Assembly (NCBI GenBank): GCA_036873135.1
Contig: JAPTYO010000008.1
Span: forward strand, 24,343,001 to 24,407,000
Direction: 5' to 3'
Source of the DNA: Clarkia xantiana subsp. parviflora
Lineage: Eukaryota > Streptophyta > Magnoliopsida > Myrtales > Onagraceae
Length of the DNA stretch: 64,000 nt
Shown here: positions 21,288-32,350 of the stretch, piece after piece
Layout: every line of letters begins with the position of its first letter
Numbering within the stretch: position 1 is the stretch's first letter
The notes under the pieces: model-generated
The model's input: the letters and a program-made list of their open reading frames with translations, nothing else
Databases searched by the model: none
Told to the model about the DNA's origin: nothing
Made by a program: the position numbers and the translations under genes

Positions 21288-21428
21288 GACTCGTACCGGG
21301 TCAGCCCGTAAGGGGTAAAGTGCTGATAATGAACAATTTTTCATTCGCATGGTCACTAGCGGGGATTGAACCCCTGACCTCTGGTTAAGGGATGAGACGC
21401 TGAACCACCACATCATTGTTACATGGTT
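21288..21428 (-). mobile_element. tRNA-type SINE
   Basis: On the minus strand there is a Pol III A-box-like stretch (GTGGTTCAGCGTCTC) and a clear B box (GGTTCAATCCC) about 30 nt later, then a tRNA-unrelated tail ending ...GACCCGGTACGAGTC. Perfect 11-bp repeats CAAATTCAAGT flank it (21,277-21,287 and 21,429-21,439). The 141-bp size and target duplication fit a SINE moved by LINE machinery. The tail has no poly-A. Confidence 0.8.
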
Positions 21429-21844
21429 CAAATTCAAGTTAATACCGTCTCTTTTTTTTTCATTTATATTTTTCCTTAAAGAAATTCATGAATTATTGAT
21501 CAATTTCGCGCAATAAGAAATATGAAAAGGCATTACTTGGCTTAGAAAATATGTATGACTGAATTTAGGGAAAATACATGCTGGCAAAGTGAAGATACAT
21601 GGAGTTGACTTTCTTGTCCATATAGGCGAAATGTCATTCTAGAAGATGTAGTTCAAGACTATGGGTGGTGAGCTGATGGACAACAATAGTCAACTCTATA
21701 AATAGATAAAGGATGAATCTCACAATTTCAAACTCCAATATGATTATTATTATTATAAATTAAAGAGAGCACTTCTTTCTAGCTAAATGTCAACTAATTA
21801 AGTATGTATTTATTCTTTAATTAATTAATAAATAAATAATAATA

Positions 21845-22135
21845 ATAACTCGGATGCGCGATGCTTTACGAGAGAAGGCTGACCGAGGGGTTGCAAGAGA
21901 TGACACTGGATTGTTGTATACCAAAGGACAAGCCTGAGAGGTGCGGAAGATATCCATGCATGTAGCCATCAAACATACTGGCGTGATCAAAGGGGTGGTT
22001 CAGTCCATGATACTCGATCCATACACACTCGCTGAGCATTATCCGATAAATGGAGGCTCAAGTAACTATTTGAAATTGGTCAATGGATGCGATTCTCTCG
22101 AATATTATCTTAAAACCCTATGGACTTATTGTTAA
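21845..22135 (+). pseudogene. Unrecognised coding-like remnant
   Basis: Two adjacent frames look coding. One contains AMLYERRLTEGLQEMTLDCC and PERCGRYPCM, then a stop; the other continues VAIKHTGVIKGVVQSMILD and LAEHYPINGGSSNY. Composition is richer in GC than the flanks. It may be a broken exon of a host gene. I do not recognise the family. Confidence 0.3.
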
Positions 22136-22400
22136 TTTGAAAATTGTAATCAGCAGAATTTTAATCATGCAAACATCTTAATACAATTAATGGGCCGGGA
22201 AGAAGATACCTAGGGGTGGTAATGGTTATGGGTTTTACCTGCCCGCGGATAAATCACACCATATTACATTGCAGATATCCGCCCAACGAATCTGCAAAGT
22301 TAATATGACTATTGGTTAAATATTCGTATGGATATGGGTTAGATACCTAGTATACGATCTTCTGAGCGATTCTCCTAGAGCTTCTAAAAATATGAACCAT

Positions 22401-22925
22401 CACTATAAGAAATTTGGTCTATAGCTACAATTACTATTGTGATGACATTGTGTCTATTACGACGACTTTCACATTTCCTCGCATATTGTGTAGAAATGAC
22501 GAGAACATCATCGCAATATTCAATCGCGACAATGGGTCATCGCAATAAAAAAAATTGTTGCAAAGATGACAAATCTGTTATGAGGATTGCGTATCATCGC
22601 AAAAGAAGTTTACTACTAGGATGTAGAATATCCAATTGCAACGGTCAATTCTCACAATAACAATTTTTAACAAAAAAATCTGGCACCAATTATCTATTGG
22701 AAAATAATTGTGACAATGATAAATCTATAGCTAGGACTGTATGTCGTCGTAATAGAATGAATTTCTTGCGTTGATGTGTAATATCAAATTTCGACGAATC
22801 CAAATCTATTGATAGGACCGCATATTGTTTCAATATAATAAGTTTATTGCGAGGAAGTGTAATATCCAGCTGCGACGACTCCTTCTCGCAATAACAAAAT
22901 TCCCACAAAAAATTTGACGGCAACT
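22401..22925 (-). mobile_element. Inverted partial copy of the CACTA 3' terminal region
   Basis: It starts CACTATAAGAAATTTGGTC and runs on in close agreement with the reverse complement of the right end at 29,056 ('ctatagctac', 'gacattgtgtc', 'gagaacatcatcgc'). It also contains the block matching 28,430-28,850 inverted. Many TCGTCGCAA / TTGCGACGA subterminal motifs are present. It carries only one end type, so it is a fragment or one half of a rearranged pair. Confidence 0.7.
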
Positions 22926-22929
22926 TTTC

Positions 22930-23900
22930 AAGGAAACCAATTGGTACAACTGTTGAACTACGGGGTTGATTACTACGGAAACAGCAAAAGAAGGTACATG
23001 CTTGTAAACAGAATTATGCAGCGGAAGATGTGCAAATACCTTAAACCTTTTCCGTAGTTCCAAGGATCTTGCTGAGGGAGTTCACAATCCACCAGACGGA
23101 ACCCGTAAAGGATCTTGTTAAAGAAACCCTACGTGGTATTAGCTCCACAGTAATGTCTCTGATCGATTCTTGGCAGGGACGGATCTCCGGAGTGTTTTGC
23201 TCGAAGAAAATTGGCACACCCTTTGGTGGTGGTAGGTTTGGCCGAAATACTAGTGTGTAGGGAGGAGGGTTTTTCTCTCATATCACCACTTAGGAAGAAT
23301 TGTGAATTACCCCAAATAAAACTCTAACACCCCTTATTTATAGGAGGAGCAAAGTGGACAAAAGTCTACTTTGCACCTCAGTAATTTCGGCCGACCACTT
23401 TGTAAGCATATATATGGTGATGGGCACCGTAATTGGTAGCCCATAATATGTATAGTTTACCTAATGAACTTGGGTAAATGTCACATTAGGGTAATTGGGA
23501 TAGACTCAAATCTCAATTGACATGGGAGGCCCAAAATTGGGCCTCCCCAATTACATAGGCCGACCGAAATATAGAGGGGGGTAAAGTGGACTTTTGTCCA
23601 CTTTACTCCTCCTATAAATAAGAGGTGTTAGGGAAATTTTAGGCTTAGTCATAATTCTATCAAAAAAAAGTTTTAGAGAGAAAAACCCTCCTCTCACACC
23701 AAGTGTTTCGGCCGAACCACATATTACACCAAGGGTGTGCCAAATTGCTTTCGAGCAAACTCTCCAGAGATCTGTCCCGTGCCAAGAATCGATCAGAGAC
23801 TTTGTTGTGGAGTTGCACCACATAGGCGGTTGGAGATTAAATACTGTGTGGATTGTCAATAGGTTTATCCAAAAATACCCTTATTTCCCTTCAAATCAAC
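22930..23900. repeat. Inverted pair of LTR-like fragments
   Basis: About 23,115-23,400 and 23,555-23,850 are inverted copies of each other, roughly 290 bp each with a 150-bp gap. Both arms hold a TATA box (CCTCCTATAAATAAG near 23,610; its inverse near 23,340), a leader with 'gagagaaaaaccctcctc', and the inverted words 'gtgccaagaatcgatcagagac' split across positions 23,160-23,182 and 23,787-23,810. The left arm extends into 'cttccgctgcataattctg', which resembles an LTR/leader end. Transcription from either arm could give hairpin RNA. Confidence 0.65.
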
Positions 23901-26900
23901 AGTCACTACAAGAATTAAGGTTTATTACGACGACCAAAATTATCGCAATAACCTCAAAAATCATCGCTATATGTATGTTGCGACGACAAATCATCGCAAC
24001 AGTTTCGTCACTATAGACCCCTAGCAATAGGTCCATATTGCGACAAAAAATGTTGTCATCGCAATAGAGTGTACTCTATTGCGAGGACGATTATCAACAC
24101 AACTACGAGATTAGTTGTCGCAACTAATATATCTATTGCGAGGATTTGATAACTGTATTGCAATGAAAAATTTTAAATTATTGTCGCAATAGATACATAT
24201 ATTGTGAGGATTCATTAATTCTGTTGTGACGAGAAATTTAAAGTTATTGTCGCAATTTGTATCCCTATTCCGAGGATTTGATAGCGTTATTGCCACGATA
24301 CACTTAAAGTTATTATCGCATCAAGTACTTATTGTGATGATTTAGTAATTCTAATGCGACAACAAATTTGAGATTATTGTTGCAAATGATCTGTTATTGT
24401 CATTATTTAATAACTTTATTGCGACGACACATCTTACAAATATCATCTATTGCGTGGATCTTCTCATTTATTTATGACAATAAAATTATAAAATATCACA
24501 ATAAAGTATCTTACTTATTTTTTATTCACCTTGTTGCGACGAGTGACAGATTTATTGCGGTGATAAAATTTTACACCTCAACATATAAAGTTAGAAATAT
24601 GTTGCCACGATATGTCATCGCAATGTAGGTTCGTAATTTTTTTATTGTTGAAACTATTACAACAACATTTTTATCGCAATAAAAATATTAATTTATTTAT
24701 CACATATAATTTAAAATAAATGTAAAGATAATTTCTTGATTAAAATGGACTAATTTCATATAAAAAAACATCTGCAATTAAATATAATCAAATGATCAAT
24801 CAAATACTAAATCATAAATCGACATGCATTGAATAACATAATCACAATTGCCTTACACACAACTGAGAAATAAAAATGACCACAGACCCAAACACTATAT
24901 CAGAAATGGCAACTTATTTTGGCAAAAAAAAAAAAGGGAAAGAAATGGCAATCGCATCACCTTGCTGGCTTGCTATGCTTCCCCCACCTAATCAATACGT
25001 TGAGCAATGTCACATTAACAGCTATATATGTGTAAGCCAATTCACCCTAAATTAAAATTAAGTCATCTTAATTAGCAAACCACCTATATTACGAGAATAT
25101 AAATAAATCAACATAAAACAAACTAATAAAGTTAGCCGAATTGATATCAATATTGTTACCAATATAAGTAAACATTCTTAAAAAAAAAACATAGCAAGAA
25201 GACTTATGTGATTAATTTAATCTAGCATAATATCAATTATCATCCTTTCGTAAATAAAAAATAGAACATATCAATAACTATAGAATATATACATGTACAT
25301 TATATACATACATATTAAGAAGACTTTACCCCATGTGCTACACTTACTCCTGATTTTTGGATTGAATCTTTTATACCGGAGGATAAATGTTTCTCAGCAA
25401 ATTGACGATTCTGGGGTCGGGAAGTTTGTGCGGCTGGGCACAGCAGGGTCAGGTCGTCAGACGCAACGGAAGGCGTGGCTGAACAGAGCGGAGTCAAGCG
25501 AGGATAAAGGGGAGTAGCAGTGAGGGAAGCGGGTGATAGCTGGACAGATGGATGATCGAGACAACAGAGGAGGTCGACTTCAATGGTGGTGAGTGGTGAC
25601 TAGGTCGGTCGCCAGTGAGCAGCCCCCCTGACTGTCAGTTCAGGTGGATTAAGCGATGGCAATTCCGGTCTGAGTGGCGGGATGGTCGTCGGAGGAACCA
25701 GGCAACTGCAAACAATAGTGCTTAACAGTATGGAGATTGAAGAAGAAACAAACAAAATTGTTTATTAATAACTTATTTTTTTCCCATAATTTATTAATAA
25801 CTCACTAGTTATTTCTTACCAAAAAAAAAAATATTACTTGCTATTTATAATTCCTATGATTTAGTCTAATTAGGAAATTAATACGGTAGATTTATTATAA
25901 CAATTAATAGTAAATATTCTAAAAATTTATTATAATGTTTCTAATATTCATTATATATATTGTGAAGTATTATATATATATATATATTATCTTAATACAT
26001 ATATATCATCTTAATACATGTATGAGCTTGTTTGGAAACTTCACGACTTGCCATATTTAGACGTTTCTTTAGTGCGCCGCATATCACTTCTTGAATGTGC
26101 TATGAGTGCGTTGCGCGCAATAAAAACTAGGTGTTGACACCAACCAAAATATGTAGTCAACAATGGTTTTAGCAAGAAAGAAAATATTTCGTTGGCAACA
26201 ATATTCGTGGAATTTTTTTTGTTAAATTATTGCCAAGGAAAAAATGTAATTAAAAATTAAAATAATGGATCGATAATAGTTCTTGCTGACAAAAAAAAAA
26301 TCCAGCAATGATGTATCGTGTCGTATTCTTCAAGTTTTAAGGATAGATAAAACAAAATTGATTATACTAAATAGAAAGTATTAAAAGACGAAGATTAAAT
26401 TTAAGGGCAAAGTATAAAGTATTAAATTACATTTTTTTAATATTTTAATAATTAAATATATTGCAACGCAACGTATATACCAATATGATAAAATTAAAGT
26501 ATTTAATATAGTAACTTTATAATTTATTCAATGATTTCCTAATTTTAAATAAATATACTTTTATTTCCAATTTATATATACATTTTAAATTTTTTCACAG
26601 CTTAATTATATATTAAATAATGACATATGTTTCAAATTGTTGTTAGATAGTGCAAAACAGTAAAAAAAATGAATTAAGACATCTTATTATAGAATTATAT
26701 ATAATAAAGTGGTCATATAAAAATATTTATAATTTTTTTAAAAAAATATAAACTCAGAAAAATAACTATATATTAAAAAAAAACTATAATAACTTAAAAA
26801 AAATAGTAAATTACATTGTAAAATAATTTAAATTCTACAAGTGAATTAAAAAATGTTTAAACATTTAAAAATAGGAAAAATCCAAATTTCTTAAAAAATT

Positions 26901-27179
26901 ATCAATATATAAAATAATATATTAATATATTTTTTTAAAAAATACTTGAGAGTTTTTCAAATTTTTTTGCATAATTTTTCTATTTAGTCTCACTATGTAA
27001 AATACTGAAACCCATATATATACATAATAGCTGCTAGGGCTTACATTATTTTAAGAAAAAATATTAATGATTTATTTTAATAATAAGTGCCTAATATTCC
27101 AAAATTTATTAAAAGTATTCATAAAAACTATCATAAATGCTCGAAAATATTCACAATATATGTTACAAGTAAATACATC

Positions 27180-28240
27180 TAAGGTTTAAGGTTTCAAGTT
27201 CTAGGTTTTAAACTTTTAATAGTTTAACATTTAGATCTTAAGGTATAGAGTATATGTCTAAAGTTTAAGGTTTAGAGTATTAATGTTTAGAAATTTAGAG
27301 TTTAAGGTTTTGATTATTAAGATTTTGAGCTTAACATTTATGATTTCATGATTTAGAGTATAAGGCTTAGGGTATATAGGTTTTAAGGTTTATGGTATTA
27401 AGGTTTAGAATTTAAAGTTTATAGAGAATAAAGTTTTAAGTTATAGAATTTAGGGTTATAGGTACTTTTCATACCACATGTTTGACCGAATGTGGCTTTT
27501 AGTACTGGATGTTTAGTTTTGTATACTTGTGGTACCAAACGTTTGAAAAAATGTGGCTTTTGGTACATCCGTTGGTTAGCCGTTAGTTTTTGCCGTTAAA
27601 TGACATGTGCAAGTCATATGATCAACTCTAAACTTTTAATTTTGTTCAATTTAGTCCCTCAAATATATTCATAACTTTTATTTTGTTTAATTTAGTCATA
27701 AAGCTTCAAAATCGAGACCAATTTGGACGTATCTCCAATTGGGTAAATTTGACACAAATGGGGCTATGTCAATTGAATTCGATTGGTTTAATTGGGTCCG
27801 ATTTTGAAGTGTTATGACTAAGTTAAACAAAATAAAAGTTAGGAATATATTTGAGGGACTAAACTGAACAAAATTAAAAGTTTAGAGTCGATCACGTGAC
27901 TTGCACATGTCATTTAGCGGCCAAAACAAACGGCCAACTAACGGATGTACCAAAAGCCACATTTTTTCAAACGTTTGGTACCAAAAGTATACAAAACTAA
28001 ACATCCAGTACTAAAAGTCACATTCGGTCGAACATGTGGTATCAAAAGTACCTTTAACCCTAGAATTTAAGGTTTTAAGTATTAATGTTCTGAGTATTAA
28101 GTTTTTAAGTTTAACATTTAAGGTTTTGTAGTTTAGAGTATAAGATTTTAATGTATTAATATTCTAAGGTTTAGATTAAAATTTAAAGTTTATGGATTAA
28201 GGGTTTAGAATTCAAGGATTAAGGTATTAAACTTTCAATT
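27180..28240. repeat. Degenerate heptamer-like repeats (GGTTTAG/TTTAAGG), split by a foldback element
   Basis: Both 27,180-27,452 and 28,061-28,240 are strings of aggtttag-, tttaaggt- and tttagagt-like words. They join smoothly if the inserted foldback is removed. They loosely resemble the plant telomere unit TTTAGGG but are far too degenerate to call telomeric. Confidence 0.5.
27453..28060. mobile_element. Mutator-type foldback MITE
   Basis: Terminal inverted repeats of about 275 bp begin GGGTTATAGGTACTTTT and end ...AGTACCTTTAACCC, with about 90% agreement by eye. A perfect 9-bp duplication TAGAATTTA flanks it (27,444-27,452 and 28,061-28,069). Nine bp is the Mutator-superfamily duplication length. 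The centre is only about 60 bp, so the whole element folds into one hairpin. It has no ORF. Confidence 0.88.
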
Positions 28241-29056
28241 TCGTCACAGTATTATAGATTTAACGTCGTCACAATTGTTTTCCTATAGATAAGTAGCGCC
28301 AATTTTTTGTGTGAAAAAATTGTTACTGGGATAACCTGTCATCGCAATTGGATATTCAAAATCATAGCAATAAACTCATTTTATTGCGATGATATGAGGT
28401 CATTGCAATATATATATGTGTCGTCGCAATTGGTTTCCCGGAAAAATTTTGCTTCAAAATTTTGGTGGGAATTTCGTATTGCGAGATGTATTCGTCGCAG
28501 TTGGATATTACATATCATCAGAATAAATACATTTTATTCTGAAGAAATATGATATAGCTATATATTTAACATCGTCGCAATTTTTTTTCATATAATTAAT
28601 TAGCACCAAATATTTTGTAGGAAAATTATTATTGCGAGAACCCGTCGACGCAATTGGATATTCCACATCCTAGCAATAAACTCATTTTATTGCGATGATA
28701 TGTTGTTATCGTAAAAAATTACGCTTCGTCACAATCGGTTTTCCGAATTTTTTGGCGCCAAAATTTTGGCGGGAAATTTCTATTGCGAAAAGCATTCATC
28801 GCAATTGGATATTACGAATCATCGCAATAAACCAATTATGTTGCGACAATACGGTCCTCGTAAAAGATTTGTCGTCGTCGCAACACTTTTTTAATTGCGA
28901 TGATTCTTCGTCGCTATTGAATATAGCGATGATGTTCTCGTTATTTATACAGAGTATGCGACGAAAGTGTAAGTCGTCGCAATATACACGATTTATAGCG
29001 AGGACACAATGTCGACGCAATAACAATCGTAGCTATAGACCAAATTTCTTGTAGTG

Positions 29057-29685
29057 AGTCCCGATCTTTTCAACCTTTCCACGTTACGGCAATAAAAATG
29101 GACGATTGGATTCATAATATCTTCAATCCTAACGTTTATGATTGTTCTCTCTAAATTTTAATGACTTCTCTCCATGCGTTGATTTATCCGGTTAGTATTC
29201 ATAAATCATTCTCCCATGCGTTGTTGTCGATGAAGTTTATGTGTTCACTTCATGTTCTTATATACAGCCGAACCCCGTGTTTGTAATTGAGTACTAGGAT
29301 GTAACACCTTTTTTTTTTTGCCCCGTTTGACAGGTGTTTTGCGGACCCCTAGCTCGTGGTGGGTTCTATCCCTATTGTCATTTTTTCGGTATATTCAAGA
29401 TTCATTTGCAATTTCAAGCTGGGAGCGTCAAGGTTAAAGTCAATGTCTCTTTGTAAGTGTTGTGAAAACAGGTATTATGAACTCCCGTAGGTTATGGAGG
29501 TCAGTTTCCCCTAAAGGGAGGCTTCATATCACCATTCTCCAACTTATCGGCTTCCCATCATCTTTCCCTCTTGTTGGCGGACTGATTGTAGGGAACCCAC
29601 ATAGGGAATTGGTTTGCGTGCGAGGATGTTATTTCTCTGATGTTAATTAAAAAAGTATGTGTGTCTTGTCATGGCATTCGTTTTT
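29057..29685. other. Flank with one coding-like stretch
   Basis: A T-run near 29,310 precedes moderately GC-rich sequence. A 62-codon frame (29,462-29,650) contains ITILQLIGFPSSFPLVGG. I do not recognise it and see no supporting splice structure. Confidence 0.3.
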
Positions 29686-29808
29686 TGGTATTTTAAACAG
29701 GTTGACGGTGACTCAGGAAACAATACTTTGATAAAGTTATTTCCGAAAATAACTTTATCAAAGTATTTATTGCTGAGTCACCGTCAATAACGTTTGAAAT
29801 ACTCATAA
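29686..29808. repeat. Small foldback, hairpin arms about 43-60 bp
   Basis: 29,702-29,743 and 29,745-29,787 are inverted copies with about six mismatches. The arms share TTGACGGTGACTCAG and AATACTTTGATAAAGTTATT. Weaker pairing extends outward to about 29,686 and 29,808 (TATTTTAAAC / GTTTGAAATAC). It could be a tiny MITE or a small-RNA precursor-like hairpin. Confidence 0.7.
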
Positions 29809-31215
29809 ACGGATTTAGAAACCGGATCTAATGTTGTGCGTTTTCATTTCATAATGTATTAGTTATGGTTAATTCGATGGTTATGTCGACATGATTTAGA
29901 AGTGAATGTGTATATAGAGACTATTTTACTGTGTGTACTATTATTTGCATATGTCGACATAACTTATTATTGATCATTAATAAGATGTATTCGATTTTCA
30001 TTTATAATTTTGTATGACAAGTTACCGCTAAGAAAAACAGTTCAAAATACATATGTTTCTATAAAGTATGTTCAGCATTTCACAATAATTGCATTATTAC
30101 TTCGGTTAATAAAAATATTTTTATCGCTACACAACAAACCATATATAAACCAATAGTATATGGCAATCAGAGCTCTTTTCCCAGAAACATCAAAGTGAAT
30201 ATGCTGTCCATTTCCTAATTCGCAAGGAAAAAATTCATCCATCCTTTATTAAACCGGTATCGCAGAGGACGTTAGTGCACATGTAGATGATTGTACTTGT
30301 TCTTAGCAAGTGTTGTTTCAACCGCTACTTTCCACCTCATTCCAACATGATCGTCATTCTCCACTTCACTCAAGTAGCTAGTCTAGCCTATTGTAAACAA
30401 AAAACCTCTTTGGAATAGTCTGCACAATCCAACTAAACTGTCAATATTTGTACAAACAAACCAGAATAAAACAAACACTTCTTAATCATCTAATTAAACG
30501 CCAAATGAGATTAAATATGTAACTTACGCAACTTGACTTTCTACCGGTTAATGTGATGTTGCACTGACTACTGCGTACACCACAAATATCGTCACCTAAA
30601 CATCTTAAGTCATCAGATGAAAGGTTCCTCCTCACCAGATGAATTGTTTTCCACGTCTAGACGTGGTTCATTAAGAAGACCATCTAGAGGTTATACTGAG
30701 TCTTTAATAAACATAAGTAGTTAATTTTCTTTTACTTGTACTATGTTGACAAAGAACCCAAATGTGTCCGCAATACCATTAAACAATAATACATCGAACG
30801 CCGAAGGATATGATTTGGCAACAAATCGGTGGGAAGGCGTTTCGAATGATAATAATATATTTTTTCGATTCGACCGTGTAAGATCGGTCAGAGAAACGTG
30901 TGGGATTCTCTGACCAGTTCCGGAATATCAGTTATCAGTCGTTAATCTTCATAGCGTCCATACCGTTCTCTGACCGGAAAATCAGTATAAGAAGTCGGTC
31001 AGCAGACAGTAAAAATCCGTTTTTCATCAAATCGGTCAAAATTCAGTCCGAATGTGCTAGTACATTTCCCTCTTTGAGGAGGGAAGGGGTAGGCGTCCCC
31101 CTCTCTTTGAGAAGTTAATCGACTAATTAAATATAAAAGTAACTTTTTGCGAGAGTTACGTTTTGTGATCAGCGAATGTGACTGTCTACGCTATCTTTAG
31201 GTTATTATATATGTA
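29809..31215. other. Intergenic, no supported gene
   Basis: AT-rich DNA. It holds a perfect 16-bp palindrome CCACGTCTAGACGTGG (30,651-30,666) and inverted 'ggtcagagaa' / 'ttctctgacc' words near 30,885-30,920. The 72-codon frame at 30,900-31,118 shows no recognisable domain. Confidence 0.5.
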
Positions 31216-31428
31216 CTAGTTGTTGCACGCACGTGCTTGACTCTTATTTTACTATTTAAATTACATTTATAGACTAATTCAATTCAAGTGATGAATTATT
31301 ATTATTATAAATGTAGAATAAACATGATATATATGAATACTGACCTCCTAGTGCTACCAGTTTAAGACACTCCGTAGAATAAAAAAATATTACTGCCTAA
31401 ATTTTATTAGCAATTTCTTTAGATAAAA

Positions 31429-32350
31429 TTAGAGCTGGCCCTTCAATCTCAGCTTATCTTGCAACCTGAACAATGTCTCGATCTCTCGAGAAGGCTTGAA
31501 CCAGTTAGAAGAAACCCCACTTGAACAAGAATAATCGAATTTCTAGCAACTAAGTTATTTAAATTGTCAAATTATTAAGTATGGATTCATGCTGCATAAA
31601 AGTATGTATTTATGCTGCATAAGAATAAGAAAATTGAGATATGATGTCAACATAAAGCAATCTATCACTGTAAAATGCTCTCAGAAACATATCTATGCAT
31701 TTTGTTAAGATTAAGGGTGAATTTAGTGGTGCATTTACAAACATTGCATAAAATTTAACGAATGTCGTAAAATTAAACAAATGGGACGTTAGAGCTATTA
31801 AAATATCATTACTTGTTAACTTTGATGTCAGTTACATTTTTTTAAAAAATAAAAACTTCAATTTCATCTCAATCATAACAATACATTTTTTTATTTATTG
31901 CTGAGATGGTACAATTGAACTTATGATAATATCAACTACTTTTAAAGACTACTTAATTTAAATATCTTATTTAAATCCTACCCTATGAGGCAATCTCGGT
32001 AGGTTCCAGATTCAAACGGATAGTTTGTTCATCCCAAAATGAATGCGATCTGATTATCATATTTACTTGTAATTAATGTAATGCAAATTTGATAGGCAGG
32101 ATGATTACCTCATATGGTTGCTGCTGATCATTGGAGCTCAGCTCCAACTTCTCCACCCTCTTCAAAGAAGCATCCATCTTAGTAACACCGCCTTCATTTT
32201 CCCATTATTCAACCTTTGCATCTACCACCCCAACACTGACTTCACCCGAGTAATTTTCCACAGAGACAGAACCATCAAACTAACCATCTGCTGAACCCGC
32301 TTCTCCAGACGTCACCAGACATTCATCCCCCGAACAAGGGTCGGACCCTA
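31429..32350 (-). pseudogene. Captured 3' exons of an unrecognised gene
   Basis: Two exon-like blocks. The upstream one (about 32,350-32,109) reads KMDASLKRVEKLELSSNDQQ and ends at a GTAATC donor. The downstream one (about 31,530-31,429) reads SSNWFKPSREIETLFRLQDK and ends LKGQL plus a stop. The first block has in-frame stops upstream, so it is not functional. I cannot name the family. Confidence 0.45.

Larger units (their letters stand above)
23904..29056. mobile_element. Non-autonomous CACTA (En/Spm-type) transposon
   Basis: The left end CACTACAAGAA and the right end TTCTTGTAGTG are inverted. AGT flanks both sides (23,901-23,903 and 29,057-29,059), the 3-bp duplication expected for CACTA. 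Dense subterminal TTGCGACGA / TCGTCGCAA motifs fill about 23,930-24,640 and 28,250-29,040; these are transposase-binding-type arrays. No transposase is visible. A GC-richer block at about 25,370-25,720 could be captured host sequence. A Mutator-type foldback sits inside at 27,453-28,060. Confidence 0.75.

Noticed and set aside
26085..26132. GC-rich word plus AACTAGG as another Helitron end
   Set aside because: The hairpin is weak and CTAG is followed by G, not T.
22401..29056. A single CACTA element using the outermost pair of CACTA ends
   Set aside because: Its 3-bp flanks differ (CAT and AGT) and both ends are the same terminus type; the 23,904-29,056 pair has matching AGT flanks.
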